DNA of 64,000 bases from Candidatus Peregrinibacteria bacterium. GTDB taxonomy: Bacteria > Patescibacteriota > Gracilibacteria > UBA1369 > LOWO2-01-FULL-3. Shown in pieces: positions 43,924 through 52,560 of this stretch. The stretch spans positions 1 through 64,000 of the forward strand of contig JAUYJL010000008.1 in the NCBI GenBank assembly GCA_030688025.1. The letters run 5' to 3'. Position numbers and translations under genes: made by a program. Positions within the stretch are counted from its first letter, which is position 1. Each line of letters opens with the position of its first letter. The notes under the pieces are model-generated. The model had not been told where the DNA came from. It saw only the letters and a list, made by a program, of their open reading frames with translations, and did no database searches.

Positions 43924-43952
43924 AAAAAAACCTTTAAGTTCATCTTAAAGGT
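43924..43952 (-). terminator. Terminator abutting the xer start
   Basis: On the minus strand ACCTTTAAG pairs with CTTAAAGGT around a 5-base loop, followed by seven Ts and then at once the ATG of the recombinase gene. Confidence 0.85.
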
Positions 43953-43984
43953 TATCAGAGCGTAAAAGAAAAGTCACTAATTAC

Positions 43985-44305
43985 TTATTTCGCAGCGTCT
44001 TTGATTCCGTCCAGATAATTTGATATGATAGTTCGCCCCTCTTCGTCGTCCGTATATTCTTCCATCATTTGAGTCCTTATTGCTTCCATTACCTCTTGGA
44101 AATCCGCTTTCTCTTTAGGATTTATTACTTCGTTCAAAAGGGCTTGCCTTACAAGTTTGTTTGCCAATGAAACTACATCCCTTCTCCTTAGAATCTCTGT
44201 AGCATGCTCCATGTACGGCATAACTTTTCGAGCTGTGTCAGAAAGAGCGGATTTTTCCACACTTTCCGGAGATGATTGTCCTCCCATTGATAATGGTCCA
44301 GTCAT
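43985..44305 (-). CDS. Unknown 106-residue protein
   Basis: Mostly helical and acidic (EKADFQEVMEAIRTQMMEEY). No signal, membrane segment or known motif. Its transcript ends in the hairpin before xer, and its start diverges from dgt with a 58-base gap. Confidence 0.5.
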   Translation of the reverse strand: MTGPLSMGGQSSPESVEKSALSDTARKVMPYMEHATEILRRRDVVSLANKLVRQALLNEVINPKEKADFQEVMEAIRTQMMEEYTDDEEGRTIISNYLDGIKDAAK

Positions 44306-44363
44306 ATATTTTTGTTTTATTTATCGTATTAGTATATCATGTTTGTGGTTTAATTTCAAGGAT

Positions 44364-45467
44364 ATGTGCTACGAAAATCTAAAGAAGTACGCGATAAAAG
44401 AGAGTTTTGGACGAAAATTTGAAGAAAATGATGCTGTAGATAAAAGAACTCCTTTCCAAAAAGATCAAAATAGAATCCTGCATAGCAAGGCTTTTAGGCG
44501 TATGGATGCGAAAACTCAGGTGTTTACTGCCGGTAGTGGAGATCATTATAGGACGCGTCTTACGCATTCCTTGGAAGTTGCACAAATTAGCAGGGATTTG
44601 GCGAGAAGGCTTGGATTGAATGAGGATTTATGTGAAGTTATAGCGCTCGCGCATGATCTTGGCCATCCGCCTTTTGGACATGGTGGCGAAGATGCAATAG
44701 ATGAAATGATGAAAAAGTATGGAATGCATTTTGAACATAACGAGCAAAGTCGAAGAATCGTCGATGAGCTTGAGAAGGCTTATCCCGATTTTGACGGACT
44801 GAATCTAACTCTTGAGGTTTTGGACGGGCTTATAAAACACCAAACTGTTTTCGATCAGAAAGGAAAAGTTTTTGAGGCTGCTCCACATTTGGAAGCGCAA
44901 GTTGTGAATATTGCCGATGAAATCGCTTATACGAACCATGATTTGGACGACGGAATTCGTGGAGGATTTTTGAAAATTGCCGAACTCAAGAAAAAAACTT
45001 TGTGGAAAATTGCGGAAGAAAATGTACAGAAAAGATATGGAAAAATCGCAGACAAGGACGTTTTTATTTCGCGAACCATCAGTAATATTCTTTCAATGAT
45101 GGTCGAGGATTTGTGCGAACAGACAGAGAAAAACCTTAAATCTAAAAAAATACAAAACGTGGACGATGTGAAAAATCACAAGGGTATGATTGTAAAATTC
45201 AGCGATGAAATGTCTGCGAACATAAAACAATTACGCAAATATTTGCTCGAAAATTTTTATATGAATCCTAAAATTTTTAGCAAAGTTGAGAAAGGAAAGA
45301 AGATGATCAAAAAACTTTTTGAATTTTATGTGAAAAATCCGAAGAAATTTCCGAGGAGAAAATCGGCTAAGAGAAACCCTATAATCGTTGATATCAAAGA
45401 TTATATCGCAGGAATGACCGACTCTTTTCTCGTGACTGCGTTTGAAAAGATTTCAAAAGTACATTAA
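44364..45467 (+). CDS. dgt: dGTP triphosphohydrolase-like HD protein
   Basis: 367 residues from the ATG at 44364 (AAGGA just upstream). RTRLTHSLEVAQISRDLARR and VIALAHDLGHPPFGHGGEDA give the HD metal site; HFEHNEQSRRIVD and DEIAYTNHDLDDGIRGG complete the dGTPase pattern. It hydrolyses dNTPs to nucleoside and triphosphate, controlling dNTP pools. It is followed after 12 bases by nrdR, a functional pairing. Confidence 0.92.
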   Translation: MCYENLKKYAIKESFGRKFEENDAVDKRTPFQKDQNRILHSKAFRRMDAKTQVFTAGSGDHYRTRLTHSLEVAQISRDLARRLGLNEDLCEVIALAHDLGHPPFGHGGEDAIDEMMKKYGMHFEHNEQSRRIVDELEKAYPDFDGLNLTLEVLDGLIKHQTVFDQKGKVFEAAPHLEAQVVNIADEIAYTNHDLDDGIRGGFLKIAELKKKTLWKIAEENVQKRYGKIADKDVFISRTISNILSMMVEDLCEQTEKNLKSKKIQNVDDVKNHKGMIVKFSDEMSANIKQLRKYLLENFYMNPKIFSKVEKGKKMIKKLFEFYVKNPKKFPRRKSAKRNPIIVDIKDYIAGMTDSFLVTAFEKISKVH

Positions 45468-45479
45468 ACTTAGAAACAG

Positions 45480-45926
45480 ATGAACTGTCCAAAATGCCAA
45501 AAAGGAGATACGTGCGTACTTGATTCTCGTGAAACTGATGGCCATAAAGCTGTCCGAAGAAGACGAGAATGTGAGAAGTGCAACCACAGATTTACCACTT
45601 TCGAAAGAGTAGAGGTGAATAAATTTATCGTTGTCAAAAAAGATGGCTCACGTGAAGCATATGACAGAGAGAAGCTCGAGAAAGGTATTTGGAAGTCTTG
45701 CGAAAAACGAAAAATCACGGAAGGACAAGTAAGTCAGATGTTAAATAAACTTGAAGAAGAATGGTCAAATCTTGGAAAAGAAGTCGATAGCGGGATCATC
45801 GGCGAAGGAATTATGAATGCGCTGAAAGAATTGGATGAAGTCGCGTACATCAGGTTTGCGTCTGTATATAGGCAATTTAAAGACATTGATACTTTCAAAA
45901 AAGAACTACATAAACTTTCTAAGTAG
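45480..45926 (+). CDS. nrdR: Ribonucleotide reductase repressor NrdR
   Basis: 148 residues. The N-terminal zinc ribbon has CPKCQ (residues 3-7) and CEKCNHRFTTFERVE; the ATP-cone follows (VVKKDGSREAYDREKLEKGI). NrdR senses ATP/dATP and represses nrd operons. No reductase gene is in the window, so its targets lie elsewhere. Confidence 0.96.
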   Translation: MNCPKCQKGDTCVLDSRETDGHKAVRRRRECEKCNHRFTTFERVEVNKFIVVKKDGSREAYDREKLEKGIWKSCEKRKITEGQVSQMLNKLEEEWSNLGKEVDSGIIGEGIMNALKELDEVAYIRFASVYRQFKDIDTFKKELHKLSK

Positions 45927-45929
45927 AAG

Positions 45930-46005
45930 GCTTCGCTTCGCTCAGAAGTGGCAGAGCCACATTCTTCGCTAGCTTAAGCGCTCGCGCCGTGCGCTCGCCT
46001 TTTCA
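45930..46005. terminator. GC-rich hairpin region after nrdR
   Basis: Distinctly GC-rich compared with its surroundings, with GTGGC-AGA-GCCAC and AGCGC-N9-GCGCT hairpins followed by CCTTTTC. Likely the dgt-nrdR terminator. Confidence 0.5.
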
Positions 46006-46018
46006 TCCAATCAAGGTG

Positions 46019-46047
46019 TTGCATTTATGGCTGTTTTGTTGTATAAT
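46019..46047 (+). promoter_or_regulatory. Promoter of the L,D-transpeptidase gene
   Basis: TTGCAT (46019-46024), a 17-base spacer, TATAAT (46042-46047), 37 bases before the ATG. Confidence 0.75.
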
Positions 46048-46084
46048 ATGGTTAGTTAAAAATAAAAATTAAAACAAAAACAAT

Positions 46085-47149
46085 ATGAAAAGGAGTAAAT
46101 TTTTGATTGGAATTGTTACTGCTCTCTCGTTATCTATATTGATTTCAGGGCTTGCCAATGCTGATACTAAGATCATGCGAGCATCTGTTTTTAGTGCAAA
46201 TGATTTTGAGAATGTGGCGGTAAATGTTCCAAAAATGCCAGCTGAGAATTGTGTATATGAAACTCCAGAAAATAAGAGTTTTAAGGCTCAGACGATAGCT
46301 GTTCGTAGAAAATTAAAGATAGATACAGATGAAGTTTTTAGAGTTACGGTGTTTGTAAAAAATGCCGGAAACATGCCTTGGTTCTCAGGGAAAAGCACTT
46401 GTACGGGGCCTCATGTTTCACTTGGAACAGATAAGCCAAGAGACAGCGCAAGCCAGTTTTACGCAAAAGAGCTTGATGGAGTAGTCGATACAAATTGGGA
46501 AGGAAATAATAGGATTGGAATGGATCAGCTTAGAGTTGATCCCGGATATACAGCTTCATTCACATTTTTCTCAAGATCTCCAAAATCGGCAGATATTCTA
46601 AAAGAGAATTTGACGCCAGTTGTGGAAGGAATTACATGGATGGATGAGGCTAAATTTTCATTTGATTTAATGGTCGGGGACTCAGGAATGATGCCTGCTG
46701 ATGTGCGCCTACGAATGTTTTACGCCAACCAAAGTGGTTCGGCTATGGATATTCCTATAGACGGCGAGAAGAGTTTTCATCTCAATCTTGATACACAAAA
46801 AATGCATATAAAATTGGGAGATTATGTCGTACGTGAATTCACTATAAGTAGTGGAGCATCCGCTACACCAACTCCTCGTGGTGAGTACAGTGTTATCTTA
46901 AAACAAGAAGTCAGGGTCGGCGGTAAAGAACCTCATTATATAATGCCGAATTTCATGATGTTCGATAATAGAGGATATGGATTTCATGCTCTGCCAAGTC
47001 TTCGAGGCAGAGGAGATGCTTTCTGGACAGAGGCACAAAGTCATATCGGTATTCCAGTGAGCCATGGATGTGTAAGAATGCTACCTGAAGAATCTCAATT
47101 TGCATTTGATTTCGCAGACATAGGCACAAAAGTACATATTGAGAGATAA
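46085..47149 (+). CDS. L,D-transpeptidase (YkuD) with N-terminal Ig-like domain
   Basis: 354 residues. Signal peptide SKFLIGIVTALSLSILISGL. An Ig-like domain (about 55-200; FRVTVFVKNAGNMPWFSGKS, VDPGYTASFTFF) resembles NBR1/Ig-like adhesion modules. The catalytic YkuD domain (about 235-354) has the motif IPVSHGCVRM with the nucleophile Cys. It forms 3-3 cross-links in peptidoglycan or attaches proteins to it. Confidence 0.92.
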   Translation: MKRSKFLIGIVTALSLSILISGLANADTKIMRASVFSANDFENVAVNVPKMPAENCVYETPENKSFKAQTIAVRRKLKIDTDEVFRVTVFVKNAGNMPWFSGKSTCTGPHVSLGTDKPRDSASQFYAKELDGVVDTNWEGNNRIGMDQLRVDPGYTASFTFFSRSPKSADILKENLTPVVEGITWMDEAKFSFDLMVGDSGMMPADVRLRMFYANQSGSAMDIPIDGEKSFHLNLDTQKMHIKLGDYVVREFTISSGASATPTPRGEYSVILKQEVRVGGKEPHYIMPNFMMFDNRGYGFHALPSLRGRGDAFWTEAQSHIGIPVSHGCVRMLPEESQFAFDFADIGTKVHIER

Positions 47150-47176
47150 ACTTTTGGGTATCTCAACCTTTTGATA

Positions 47177-47214
47177 TATAATCGAGCTCCATTATAAAAA
47201 TATATGAGCTCGAT
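47177..47214 (+). promoter_or_regulatory. -10 box and 9-bp dyad at the helicase start
   Basis: TATAAT (47177-47182) overlaps the left arm of ATCGAGCTC-N16-GAGCTCGAT (47181-47189 and 47206-47214). The right arm begins inside the ATG at 47204. A -35 is weak (TTGGGT, 17-base spacing). Its position over -10 to the start codon suggests an operator rather than an RNA hairpin. Confidence 0.55.
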
Positions 47215-49408
47215 TTTCGATAATTTGAATGACAGGCAGGTTGAAGCGATGACCCATTTTGAGGGTCCTCTTTTGGTTATAGCAGGTGCTGGCAGCGGAA
47301 AAACGAAGGCGCTGACACACCGAATCGCTTACTTGATAACAGAAAAAGGAGTCAATCCTTGGAATATTTTGGCGGTAACTTTTACAAATAAAGCGGCCAA
47401 AGAAATGAAAGGACGTGTCCTTAAACTACTTGGAAAGAAAGAAACACCTTTTACTGTCGGGAATTTTTATGAAGACAATACTATCCCTACCGTTGGGACT
47501 TTTCACTCGATATGCGTGAGGATTCTTAGAAAATATATTCATCTACTTGGATATGAAAATTCTTTTGCGATTTACGACGATACAGATCAACAAATTTTGA
47601 TGAAACATATTTTGGAAGAGATGCTGCTTGATCCGAAAAAGATGGTTCCAAGAGCTATTTTGGGAAGTATTTCAAATGCTAAAAATCAACTCCTTGGACC
47701 TAAAGAATTCGAATCATACGCACATGATTTTTTCTCGGAAAAAGTTGCGGAGATTTATCCGAGATACCAAAAAGCTTTGATTAAAGCCAATGCTTTGGAC
47801 TTCGATGATATCATTATGAAGACGGTTGAACTTTTTCAGACGCATCCTGAAGTGCTTGAAGTGTATAGGGAAAAATTTAAATTTATTTCGGTAGATGAGT
47901 ATCAGGATACAAATAGAGCGCAATATATTCTCGTAAAAATGCTTGCTGAAAAATACAAAAATTTGTGTGTTATCGGAGACGCGGATCAAAGTATTTATAG
48001 TTGGAGAGGAGCGACGATTCAAAATATTATGGATTTCGAGAAAGATTATCCAAACGCAAAAGTGGTTACTCTTGAGCAAAATTACAGATCCACTCAACTT
48101 ATTTTGGATGCAGCAAATCAGATCATCAAAAAAAATGAGAGAAGAAAGCCGAAAGATCTTTGGACTTCACGCGAAGGTGGAGAAAAAATCAAAGAATTTA
48201 TTGCTGACAATGAAAGGCATGAGGCAGATCTTATTTCGAGGGAAATTTCCGAATTATTAATAGGGAGCGAGTATCCCATTTACAATGATTTTGTCGTTTT
48301 ATATCGCACGAATGCGCAATCACGCGTACTTGAAGAAGTTTTTATTCGACAGGGAATTCCTTATAAAATTGTTGGTGGAATAAAGTTTTATTCCAGAAAA
48401 GAGGTGAAGGATATTATCGCTTATTTACGCGTGATTCAGAATCCGAGTGATAACGTAAGTTTGCTTAGAATTTTGAATACTCCGGCAAGAAAAATCGGAC
48501 CAAAAACTATCGAAGCGATAAGAGATTTTTCTATCGTTCATGATATTTCTTTTTTTAATGCAATGCTTTTGCACGAACAAATAGAAGATATTTCAGACAG
48601 CAAAGGCGAATACCTTGAAAATTTTGTTAAACTTATTACAGATCTTCGCGACTTAAATTCCAAGAGTAATGCGTCAGCGATGGTTCGTCACGTTCTTGAT
48701 AAAACCGGATACAAAAAAATGATTGATGATGGCACTATTGAGGGAGAAAGTAGGCTTGAAAATATCGCCGAACTTATTTCCGTTTCTCATAAATATGACA
48801 ACATTGAGGCGGTCACTTCTTTGAGTATTTTCCTTGAAGAAATAAGTCTTATCTCAGATCTTGATACTGTAAATGAGACTGACAATGCTGTGACTTTTAT
48901 GACTGTGCATAGCGCCAAGGGGCTTGAATTTCCTTACGTTTTTATTGCCGGATTGGAGGAAGGAATTTTTCCACATAACAGAAGTTTGATGGACAGAGAA
49001 CAATTGGAGGAAGAACGCAGACTTATGTATGTGGCTATGACTAGGGCGAAAGACAGGCTTTATTTACTTCATGCTCGCGAAAGAATGCTTTACGGAGAAT
49101 CAAAAGCGAATATTCCTTCTCAGTTTTTGGAAGATATTGACGTAAGCCTTGTGGATAGGAATTATGGACAAAATTCTTCAAGAAAACATTTCTCGATTTC
49201 CGAAATCGAAAGACGACCTGTGCCTGTTGAGCTTGATAGAGGTGTTGATATAGAACTTGCGTCAGGAGATAGAGTCTCTCATTTGATTTTTGGAAGCGGG
49301 ATCGTGGTGAATGTTACGGGTGGAGTTGCGACTGTTGCATTTGAAGATCCGAAAGTGGGTGTTAAGAAACTTGCTATCAGCGTTGCACCTCTCAGAAAAA
49401 TAAGCTAA
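47204..49408 (+). CDS. pcrA: DNA helicase UvrD/PcrA
   Basis: 734 residues, superfamily 1 helicase. Walker A GAGSGKTKAL (about 28-37), motif Ia TFTNKAAKEMK, motif II VDEYQDTN, motif III GDADQSIYSWRG, motif IV VVTLEQNYRST, motif V TVHSAKGLEF, motif VI VAMTRAKDRLYL. The C-terminus has a Tudor-like end (GDRVSHLIFGSGIVVNVTGG) that binds RNA polymerase in PcrA. It acts in nucleotide excision repair and removal of RecA. ctpA follows after nine bases. Confidence 0.96.
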   Translation: MSSIFDNLNDRQVEAMTHFEGPLLVIAGAGSGKTKALTHRIAYLITEKGVNPWNILAVTFTNKAAKEMKGRVLKLLGKKETPFTVGNFYEDNTIPTVGTFHSICVRILRKYIHLLGYENSFAIYDDTDQQILMKHILEEMLLDPKKMVPRAILGSISNAKNQLLGPKEFESYAHDFFSEKVAEIYPRYQKALIKANALDFDDIIMKTVELFQTHPEVLEVYREKFKFISVDEYQDTNRAQYILVKMLAEKYKNLCVIGDADQSIYSWRGATIQNIMDFEKDYPNAKVVTLEQNYRSTQLILDAANQIIKKNERRKPKDLWTSREGGEKIKEFIADNERHEADLISREISELLIGSEYPIYNDFVVLYRTNAQSRVLEEVFIRQGIPYKIVGGIKFYSRKEVKDIIAYLRVIQNPSDNVSLLRILNTPARKIGPKTIEAIRDFSIVHDISFFNAMLLHEQIEDISDSKGEYLENFVKLITDLRDLNSKSNASAMVRHVLDKTGYKKMIDDGTIEGESRLENIAELISVSHKYDNIEAVTSLSIFLEEISLISDLDTVNETDNAVTFMTVHSAKGLEFPYVFIAGLEEGIFPHNRSLMDREQLEEERRLMYVAMTRAKDRLYLLHARERMLYGESKANIPSQFLEDIDVSLVDRNYGQNSSRKHFSISEIERRPVPVELDRGVDIELASGDRVSHLIFGSGIVVNVTGGVATVAFEDPKVGVKKLAISVAPLRKIS

Positions 49409-49417
49409 AATTCTCGC

Positions 49418-50659
49418 ATGTACGAACTTGATAATACAAGCACAGGGAAGAAAATTTTTGTCGGATCATTGATTGCCGTTTTTTCCTTTTTGGTCGGATG
49501 GCAGGCAAGCAGTTTTGGGCTTCTTGGTAATGTTTTTGACACTACTAGAACTGTGGTTTCAACGGGCGAAAGTGCTGAAAAAGTTGAGGGGCACGATGAA
49601 AATTTAAATCTCTTTTGGGATGTTTGGGACAAGCTTGATAGTGAGTATGTTGATAAAGATAAGGTCACTCCTGATGATAAGGTCTATGGTGCGATTAAAG
49701 GACTCGTGGGTTCTTTTGAAGATCCTTATACCGTTTTTATGACTCCGAAAGAGAGTAAAGAGTTTAGCGAAAGCATAGATGGAAAGCTTGAAGGCATTGG
49801 GGCTGAGCTTACTGTAGAAGATAAATTGCTAAAAATCGTTACTCCGCTAAAGGGCAGTCCTGCTGAGAAATCCGGCATTTTGCCTGGAGATATCATCTAC
49901 AAAATAGACGGTAAAGATGCGGGAGATATGTCTCTTTTTGACGCAATAATGTCTATTCGCGGCCAAAAAGGAACTAGTGTCACTCTTACAATCGGAAGAA
50001 AAAATCTTGATAAAACTTTGGATGTTTCGATTGTTCGCGACAGCATAGAAATCGACAGCGTCACTATGGAAAAATTAAATAATGGAATTGTTTATTTGAG
50101 TGTAAATCAGTTTAATGGAAAGACCAATGAACAGTTTGGGAAAGCTGTTTCCGAAATGATTTTGAATGAGCCAAAAGGCCTTATTATTGATTTGAGATAT
50201 AACGGTGGTGGATACTTGGATAGCGCTGTGGAGCTTTTGTCTTATCTTTTCCCGAAAGATACTGATGCCGTTGAAATTCGCCAACGTGGCAAAGAAAATG
50301 ACATGATGAAAACAAATGGAAATCCAAAAATTACGAAAGTACCGCTTGTTGTTTTGGTGAACGAAGGAAGCGCTTCTGCATCAGAGATTCTTGCCGGAGC
50401 GGTGCAGGATCTTAAACGAGGAATCGTCATGGGAACAAAAACTTACGGGAAAGGTACTGTTCAGGAAGTTGACAGTTTTGCCGACGGATCAAGCATAAGA
50501 ATGACTATTGCGAAATGGTTTACGCCTAACGGGCGCAATGTAAATAAAGTCGGACTTACTCCAGACATTATTGTTGAATTGAAAGATGAAGATTTGAAAA
50601 ACAAAAAAGACACTCAAAAAGAAGCCGCTATAAAATATCTTGAGGAGCTATCCCAATGA
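49418..50659 (+). CDS. ctpA: C-terminal processing protease CtpA (S41)
   Basis: 413 residues. The N-terminal signal anchor is IFVGSLIAVFSFLVGWQASS. A PDZ domain (about 120-205; GILPGDIIYKIDGKDAGDMS) precedes the catalytic core with NEGSASASEIL (nucleophile Ser) and GTKTYGKGTVQE (general base Lys). It trims C-termini of secreted proteins. Its last 12 bases overlap the 3' end of the convergent PEP carboxylase gene. Confidence 0.95.
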   Translation: MYELDNTSTGKKIFVGSLIAVFSFLVGWQASSFGLLGNVFDTTRTVVSTGESAEKVEGHDENLNLFWDVWDKLDSEYVDKDKVTPDDKVYGAIKGLVGSFEDPYTVFMTPKESKEFSESIDGKLEGIGAELTVEDKLLKIVTPLKGSPAEKSGILPGDIIYKIDGKDAGDMSLFDAIMSIRGQKGTSVTLTIGRKNLDKTLDVSIVRDSIEIDSVTMEKLNNGIVYLSVNQFNGKTNEQFGKAVSEMILNEPKGLIIDLRYNGGGYLDSAVELLSYLFPKDTDAVEIRQRGKENDMMKTNGNPKITKVPLVVLVNEGSASASEILAGAVQDLKRGIVMGTKTYGKGTVQEVDSFADGSSIRMTIAKWFTPNGRNVNKVGLTPDIIVELKDEDLKNKKDTQKEAAIKYLEELSQ

Positions 50660-52156
50660 CCTTCGAATTTCCGCGGCCCTTAGCGCATCTTCTGCAAAGT
50701 CTTCGTTTGAGATCAATCTCTGGTAAAGAGTTGAAGTGATGTTTCTGTGGATTATGTGTCTTGGTTTTTCTTGTCCGATTTCCACTCCAATAATTTCTTC
50801 GATGTCCGCTATTTCCGATCTAACGTCTTTCCATATGTCATTTTTTTTGCATAATAGATCTAGATTTTCTTTGTTCAAATAATGTCCTGCGTGTCTAAAA
50901 TCTTCTGCAAGATATGGGCATAGATGCTTTATCAAATCCAGCATGCCTTTTTTCTTCGCATATTTAAGCGCTCTTCCCTGCCCTATTAATTCCGGAGGGA
51001 CTCCCAACGAGTAAAGCGCGCCTGTGAAAATAATTGCACGTGGAAGTTTTACTTTTCCTTCTCCACGTGAATATCCGAAAAGTCCGACGTGCTGCATACG
51101 CTCTCTGTGTTGAGGCAATTTTTTCCCTATGTGATTTATCATTTCCGCTGATGGCTCTATTACAGATTTGAAGTATCTCGCTACGTAGTTATTAAAATCG
51201 TTTAATTGTTCTTGTTCTTTTTCGCTTATTTTTATGTATTTTTTTCTATTTTCAGGAATTTTTTCGTTTAATTTCTTTATCGCTTTTTTGACTTCCTTTA
51301 GCGGATAATCGTATCTAAACGCGCTCTGAAGAGTTAGGGTTGCGACACCTTTGTATTCTTCCAAAACTGCATCGATATTTTCAGGATTTATTCCGCCTCT
51401 AAATGGCAAAGCGCCACCGCCAACCCATGGATACATTTTGATGCCTTGTTCTTCTCCGAACTCGTGATAAAGACTTATCGCTTGTTTTGAAAAAAGTTTC
51501 GCAGGCAAAAAACCGCTATTCATAGCCGTATCGCTTCTTGCTGAAAAAGTTCGCATATACTCCGGCTTGAAGTGATAGTCCTTCTTCAAAAAATCTATGT
51601 ATTCTTTTAAAATCGATTTTATTTTTGGAAGTGTTTCGAATTTTTCGAAAAGTGGAATAACATCAATTCTCTTTAAATCAGATTTCATTTCGAAAATATC
51701 TGTTGTTGCTTTTGATATTTTTGAAAATGTTTTTTGTAAGTAAATAAGCTGCTCTGCGCTTGCTGTCATCGGTAAAATCACTTCAAAAAGAGGAGGTGTG
51801 TGCATTTTATAAGTCTTTGCCGCGTTCTCTGCCGTGATCATATTCATAAAAGCACGAGGGAGTTTGTGGCTTGGTTCAAGCCATATATTCGGAACTCTGA
51901 AAGTCAGAAACACATCTCTTCCGATTTGTTTCTTGGAAAAAAAACTGTGATATTTATTAAAAAGTCTGTCGATTACCGCTTCGTCTACAAATTTTCCTTC
52001 CCAGTCCCACATGTATTCTTCGGCATTTAACTCGGAAAAACACCTTACGCATTCTTCCACTTCGTCGTTCACGGAAATAAATCTTTTGCCTGTGAAATAT
52101 GTGGCGCAAGCATTGTCTGGATGCTGGGTTGCCATTGTTGCGGGGATTTTTCTCAT
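50648..52156 (-). CDS. ppcA: Archaeal-type phosphoenolpyruvate carboxylase
   Basis: 502 residues, about half the size of the bacterial enzyme. The N-terminus MRKIPATMATQHPDNACATY is the archaeal PpcA signature. WVGGGALPFRGGINPENID, FSARSDTAMNSGFLPAK and FGYSRGEGKVKLPRAI hold the substrate-site Arg and Gly residues. It carboxylates PEP to oxaloacetate. In bacteria this version is rare and usually put down to transfer. With PPDK it connects pyruvate, PEP and oxaloacetate. Confidence 0.95.
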   Translation of the reverse strand: MRKIPATMATQHPDNACATYFTGKRFISVNDEVEECVRCFSELNAEEYMWDWEGKFVDEAVIDRLFNKYHSFFSKKQIGRDVFLTFRVPNIWLEPSHKLPRAFMNMITAENAAKTYKMHTPPLFEVILPMTASAEQLIYLQKTFSKISKATTDIFEMKSDLKRIDVIPLFEKFETLPKIKSILKEYIDFLKKDYHFKPEYMRTFSARSDTAMNSGFLPAKLFSKQAISLYHEFGEEQGIKMYPWVGGGALPFRGGINPENIDAVLEEYKGVATLTLQSAFRYDYPLKEVKKAIKKLNEKIPENRKKYIKISEKEQEQLNDFNNYVARYFKSVIEPSAEMINHIGKKLPQHRERMQHVGLFGYSRGEGKVKLPRAIIFTGALYSLGVPPELIGQGRALKYAKKKGMLDLIKHLCPYLAEDFRHAGHYLNKENLDLLCKKNDIWKDVRSEIADIEEIIGVEIGQEKPRHIIHRNITSTLYQRLISNEDFAEDALRAAEIRRSLG

Positions 52157-52345
52157 AGGATTTGGCGGGTAAATCTTAGGGAGGGAGGGATTTACCCCTC
52201 ACAATTCTTCAATAGGGATTTGCTAAGCTTTCTTAAGAAAGCGGAGAGGGAGGGATTTACCCCTTCGGGGCATAAACTTCGAATCCCTCGCTCTGACTAA
52301 CAGGTTTTAAATCATCCCTGCCAAAGGGCAGGGTTGCTTTAAAAC
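52157..52345 (-). repeat. tRNA-Ser-derived repeat region and terminator
   Basis: Holds no gene. 52305-52344 is the tRNA-Ser terminator (TTTTAAA and CCCTGCC arms pairing with TTTAAAA and GGCAGGG). 52241-52291 is a degenerate copy of the tRNA-Ser 3' end (GCGGAGAGGGAGGGAT on the plus strand, then TTCGAATCCCTCGC) interrupted by the T-loop insert at 52256-52280. A further partial copy of AGGGAGGGATTTACCCC lies at about 52178-52197. TTTCTTAAGAAA near 52230 is a separate palindrome. Confidence 0.7.
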
Positions 52346-52438
52346 TGGCGGAGAGGGAGGGATTCGAACCCTCGCGGGAACTTACGTCCCCCTACAGGTT
52401 TAGCAAACCCGCCTCTTCAGCCTCTTGAGTACCTCTCC
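52346..52438 (-). tRNA. tRNA-Ser(GCT)
   Basis: 93 nt with encoded CCA. Acceptor GGAGAGG pairs with CCTCTCC, discriminator G. Anticodon loop TTGCTAA gives GCT. The long variable arm (GGGGGACGTAAGTTCCC) is typical of serine tRNAs. T-arm GAGGGTTCGAATCCCTC. Confidence 0.95.
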
Positions 52439-52560
52439 ATTGGGTTTTGCTAGTCAAAAAGCTACATCACTATATGGAAAACATTGCCTAAAGTCTAGGT
52501 GATTTTCTTGTTTTTTTGATTAATCGAAGTTATAAAGTAGCTACTATTTAATAAAATTTT

